This document shows, piece by piece, positions 63,601 to 64,000 of a stretch of DNA of 64,000 nt. Position numbers and translations under genes: made by a program. This DNA is from Pectinophora gossypiella. Its lineage: Eukaryota > Arthropoda > Insecta > Lepidoptera > Gelechiidae. The notes under the pieces were generated by a model, which was not told the origin of the DNA, searched no databases, and saw only the letters and a list, made by a program, of their open reading frames with translations. Positions within the stretch are counted from its first letter, which is position 1. The number at the start of each line of letters is the position of its first letter. The stretch is taken from NCBI RefSeq assembly GCF_024362695.1, contig NC_065405.1:7634672-7698671 (forward strand), read 5' to 3'.

Positions 63601-64000
63601 GCATTATAATAATATATTATGTAACTATTTACTACTTCTTAATATTCTTAATATTTACACATTATTTAAAGAGAATCCAAACATTTGTTGTTATTTTGTT
63701 TCTGCAAACTAAGTATCACACTTTTAAAATTATAATTTATTTTTAAGTAAGTACACAAGAAAAAGGAGTCGAAAAAGGGTTTATATTTATACATAAATTA
63801 TAAAGAAAGCTAATACAATCATCTATAATTTTTTTTTTAAATATCCAACTTCTATAGTTTAAAACAGTTTGATATTTTAAAAGTGTTCTACTTAAGTACT
63901 TACTTAGTTAGTTAGTGTAGATAGATAAACTTATTTAAATTATTAAATAAATAATTGTTTTCTATATAAAATGACGTTTTTAAATTGTAATTAAATGTTT
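60630..64000. other. Upstream region of the DIP gene
   Basis: Expected to contain the 5' UTR intron and perhaps the promoter. No recognised repeat from the families above. 61.3-62.7 kb is fairly GC-balanced; 62.8-64 kb is very AT-rich. No TATA or initiator could be assigned with confidence. Confidence 0.4.
62345..62405. other. GC-rich (GGC)n tract upstream of the DIP signal-peptide exon
   Basis: GGTGGCGGCGGGGCGGCGGG and GCGGCGGCGGCGGCCGCTCC, about 1.8 kb 5' of exon 1 on the gene's strand. Since exon 1 starts with a splice acceptor, a promoter or 5' UTR exon is expected upstream, and this tract is one candidate. Confidence 0.35.

Overview
The window looks like nuclear DNA from a moth or butterfly. 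It is AT-rich and gene-poor. A compact invertebrate immunoglobulin-superfamily gene is spread over many GT-AG introns, and the rest is littered with repeats typical of Lepidoptera: tRNA-headed SINEs, truncated non-LTR retrotransposons, Helitron-like ends, TA-flanked MITEs and a hAT MITE. I see no bacterial, organellar or viral gene organisation. The order assignment rests on recognising repeat styles and is an inference.

One host protein-coding gene is well supported. It lies on the minus strand from about 60.63 kb down to 14.63 kb. Eight coding exons (60513-60573, 25742-25848, 25145-25330, 21277-21469, 18654-18782, 16234-16353, 15187-15357, 14632-14891) join in frame with GT/AG borders to give 408 residues. 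The product has a signal peptide, three Ig domains and a C-terminal hydrophobic tail. It matches the Dpr-interacting protein (DIP)/lachesin-like group of neuronal surface adhesion proteins. The first coding intron is 34.7 kb and holds more than half of the window. A splice acceptor just upstream of the signal-peptide exon points to a 5' UTR exon at higher coordinates, which I could not locate.

Layout: 1-14.6 kb is the 3' flank, with SINEs, LINE 3' ends and MITEs but no gene I can support. 14.6-25.85 kb holds seven of the eight coding exons, with a hAT MITE, a full-length SINE with a 15-bp target duplication, LINE 3' ends and a GC-rich island in the introns. 25.85-60.5 kb is intron 1, carrying two sizeable reverse-transcriptase fragments (33.2-34.5 kb minus; 43.3-45.1 kb plus), two copies of another LINE 3' end, a Helitron-like element, a block of degenerate tandem repeats (46.9-48.1 kb) and a very young 302-bp inverted repeat (48.27-49.01 kb). 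60.5-64 kb is the 5' side of the gene, with a short GC-rich tract at 62.35 kb.

No multigene system is present. The most unusual structure is the 302-bp inverted repeat with only two mismatches between arms. The mobile elements act on the gene only as intron content: none interrupts a coding exon.
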